A stretch of 56,145 bases of DNA from contig CAICTM010000621.1 of NCBI GenBank assembly GCA_903772945.1, forward strand, positions 1-56,145. Direction: 5' to 3'. The translations under genes were made by a program, and so were the position numbers. This stretch comes from Seminavis robusta (taxonomy: Eukaryota; Bacillariophyta; Bacillariophyceae; Naviculales; Naviculaceae). This document shows, piece after piece, positions 54,205 through 56,145 of the stretch (position 1 is its first letter; each line of letters opens with the position of its first letter). Under the pieces are notes generated by a model, which did not search any database, had not been told where the DNA came from, and saw only the letters and a program-made list of their open reading frames with translations.

Positions 54205-54990
54205 ATGTGCCAGAGTCGAAACCAGTTAAATAAGGAAGAGCAAGAACTGCTCATGCCTTTTCAACCAAAGTGCTTCGGTCCAGTCGAGGATACTTTGGGA
54301 GAGTTGCGAATGGACCACTACGAAGTAGAACTTCGTCCCGAAGCTAAAACCTATTATACTAGGGCTCACCCTACTCCACGGCTCCATACCAAACTCTTAA
54401 GAAGGAGGTTGAACGTCTCTGCGGGAGGCAGGAGTACTCGAGAAGGTGAATCGTTTCGAGTGGCGGCACCAACTTTTATCATTCCCAAGGAAGAGGGATC
54501 TGTACGATCAATCTCTGATTTCCGGGAACCGAATAAAAGGATCAAAGCGGAAGCCTTATCCTACCCCAAAAATACAGGACATGCTCTTGAACCTAAAAGG
54601 ATTCAAGTGCGCTACCAATCTAGACCTGAACACGTGACACCTACCCGTACAACATCGAGCTGTCCACTCACTCGAAGCAACACTGTACCATTGCACTCCC
54701 GAGGGGAAAACACGAGTACCAGAGATTGCAAATGGGCCTATGCAATAGTCCCGACATTTTCCAAAGGAAGATGAAACACGCATGCATGAACTAGAAAATG
54801 TCCTGTGCATACATTGATGATCAATCTCATCCTAACTGGCGTCGATCTGGCGGATCGCGTTGAATAGTAGTATGACCATTTCCAAAAGACTTAAAGAAGT
54901 CGGGGTTAAAACCAACACTACCAAAGCCTTCCTCGAAAGGAAAACCTTGAGTATCTAGACAATTGGACTCCTCGAGAAGGAATCCAACCT
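54205..54990 (+). pseudogene. Ty3/gypsy reverse transcriptase remnant
   Basis: Successive frames give RPEAKTYYTRAHPTPRLH, SISDFREPNKRI, KPYPTPKIQDMLLNLKGFKC, ATNLDLNT, QHCTIALPRGKHEYQRLQMG, LCNSPDIFQRKM and the catalytic YIDD box (near 54815), then KTLEYLDYW-like and TNMNELRRFIGQ. This is the standard Ty3/gypsy RT order. One base too many near 54548 and several other indels break it. Confidence 0.8.
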
Positions 54991-55699
54991 TAAACTAAAA
55001 GACAATAGAATGCGATCCAGCTTTCGCTCTTCCTACCAACATGAATGAACTTCGTAGATTCATTGGACAATGAACAGCCAAGGGCTGCTCCAAGACAGCA
55101 GAAGGAGTAACCATCGTTCGAAAACAGACGTGGGTTACCCAATATCCATGACCGGTTGTCATGGAACAGAGAACGTGAGTCACGCGCAGTAGGTCGAGAA
55201 GACTCGGATGAACGTGGACTTCGTCGCAAGTTCGCGCGTGTCAATCGTGACAAGATTAACAACATCCGTTTCAAAGCAAAACCGGAAATACATTAAGAAC
55301 CGTTGCGTCGCCAAAGACTTATCCAGAAAAAAACACCGATAAGGAACACGACACGTGTCCCACATCAAAACAATGTCAACGATACTAGATGATTCATCAG
55401 TAATCAGCACCTTAAGTACGGTCAGCCAAAGTTCCTTACCACACAGACCGAGTAAATAACAATGGCATTGTACGGCTCCGACATGCCACTGCACCACTGC
55501 AAATGGTGGTGGTACAGTCTACCAGACTTGGAACATAAGGTGTTTACACCCATACAAGGCCGGATCCCCTTGTAGGATTGCATCGTGCGACGCACATTTC
55601 TACATCCAATCTCCGGAGATTTCCCCGCACTTTAATTCATATGTTCTCCTGTCCGACTGCTGTCGTGCCTTCCTGGACCCTTGTCAGGGGGCGAATGCA

Positions 55700-56145
55700 A
55701 TAGCCGGCCTAGCCTATTTGCGACTCGATCCTTAACGATAGGGTTTGAGTTCGACCTCATGACGTGATTCTTCTCGTGAATAGTCCATTGCAGACCAGGG
55801 TTCTCAACTCGCGCTCTCGCTCCATACTGCGTCTCGCTGAGTGAAACAGTCTGCTCTAGATAATGTTAGCCAGCGTGGCCCCAAGTACTTCCACGCTACT
55901 TATAAACTCCCTTGATAGAATGTCTCCCACGACAGAATTTCACGGTTCCGTTTTTGGATCGTGGAGTGGAGTAGGGTTGCTACCAACAACACTACTCTAT
56001 ACACTCTCAGTCTCCCGCGGGTGGAGTTAGATTCTACGATCCTTTGATTGTGTGATCTCTCTCGTTGATTAGTTTTCATAGCTTTCTAATCCTCATAACT
56101 TTCATTCTCTCAAACTCAAAAACACTCGAAATATCTTATCTCTCT
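55700..56145 (+). repeat. 3' LTR (reaches the window end)
   Basis: Same block order as the 5' LTR with more small insertions. By alignment with the left copy the LTR should end close to the window edge. Confidence 0.85.

Larger units (their letters stand above)
51823..56145 (+). mobile_element. Decayed Ty3/gypsy LTR retrotransposon
   Basis: Two direct LTR copies (about 51823-52215 and 55700 to the window end) flank gag-, protease- and reverse transcriptase-like remnants in that order. A purine-rich CAGGGGGCGA immediately before the 3' LTR is a plausible polypurine tract. Numerous indels and nonsense codons break the frames, and no RNase H or integrase region was recognised in the ~850 bp after RT, so the copy looks internally deleted. 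Confidence 0.85.

Overview
The window looks like nuclear DNA of a photosynthetic stramenopile, most likely a pennate diatom. This is an inference from gene content: a von Willebrand factor D-like secreted protein of a type expanded in diatoms, an Atg22-like transporter, a DUF4116 membrane protein, a NET-domain protein, a Hint-domain protein, an ARP4-like nuclear actin-related protein, short GT-AG introns of about 70-110 bp, and gene-poor spacers full of the palindromic words ACCGGT, CTAGCTAG and GTACGTAC. No rRNA, tRNA, CRISPR array or prokaryotic operon was seen.

Layout. 1-5.75 kb: a nearly spacer-free ~1.5 kb palindrome whose arms carry the 3' ends of two convergent transposon-like genes; the right copy continues into a frameshifted zinc-binding/RNase H-like transposon gene. 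6.7-7.3 kb: a TTAA-bounded non-autonomous element. 8.5-12 kb: a four-exon Atg22-like MFS gene (minus) divergent from an SDR dehydrogenase (plus). 12.5-14.7 kb: a Crypton-type tyrosine-recombinase gene sitting inside a second, broken SDR gene. 15.8-21 kb: a diatom-type hypothetical gene, a small frameshifted ORF, the VWD-like gene (five introns' worth of structure, minus) and a NET-domain gene. 21.56-25.11 kb: a complete PIF/Harbinger transposon (31 bp perfect terminal inverted repeats, TAA target duplication) with decayed Myb-like and DDE genes, ending about 12 bp before the start codon of the DUF4116 membrane-protein gene. 27.95-28.65 kb: a hAT-type MITE with an 8 bp target duplication. 29-35 kb: gene-poor, with one broken unknown gene that has an in-frame TGA. 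35.6-37 kb: GT11-like glycosyltransferase. 38.5-39.3 kb: a ~148 bp satellite. 39.9-41.3 kb: Hint-domain membrane protein. 42-47 kb: a segmental duplication carrying two paralogous small Ser/Arg-rich proteins that flank an MGN-starting ORF. 47.7-50.9 kb: a small hypothetical gene and the ARP4-like gene. 51.1-51.5 kb: a foldback element full of GTCTCC motifs. 51.8 kb to the end: a decayed Ty3/gypsy LTR retrotransposon with both LTRs.

The host genes appear unrelated to each other and I see no pathway cluster. The dominant theme is transposable elements: at least six structural classes, two with exact target-site duplications, one splitting a dehydrogenase gene and one placed immediately upstream of a gene. 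A second theme is that almost every broken reading frame, in both host and transposon genes, is repaired by adding a single base. This points either to deletion-type consensus errors or to a strong natural deletion bias, and the broken gene models should be read with that in mind.
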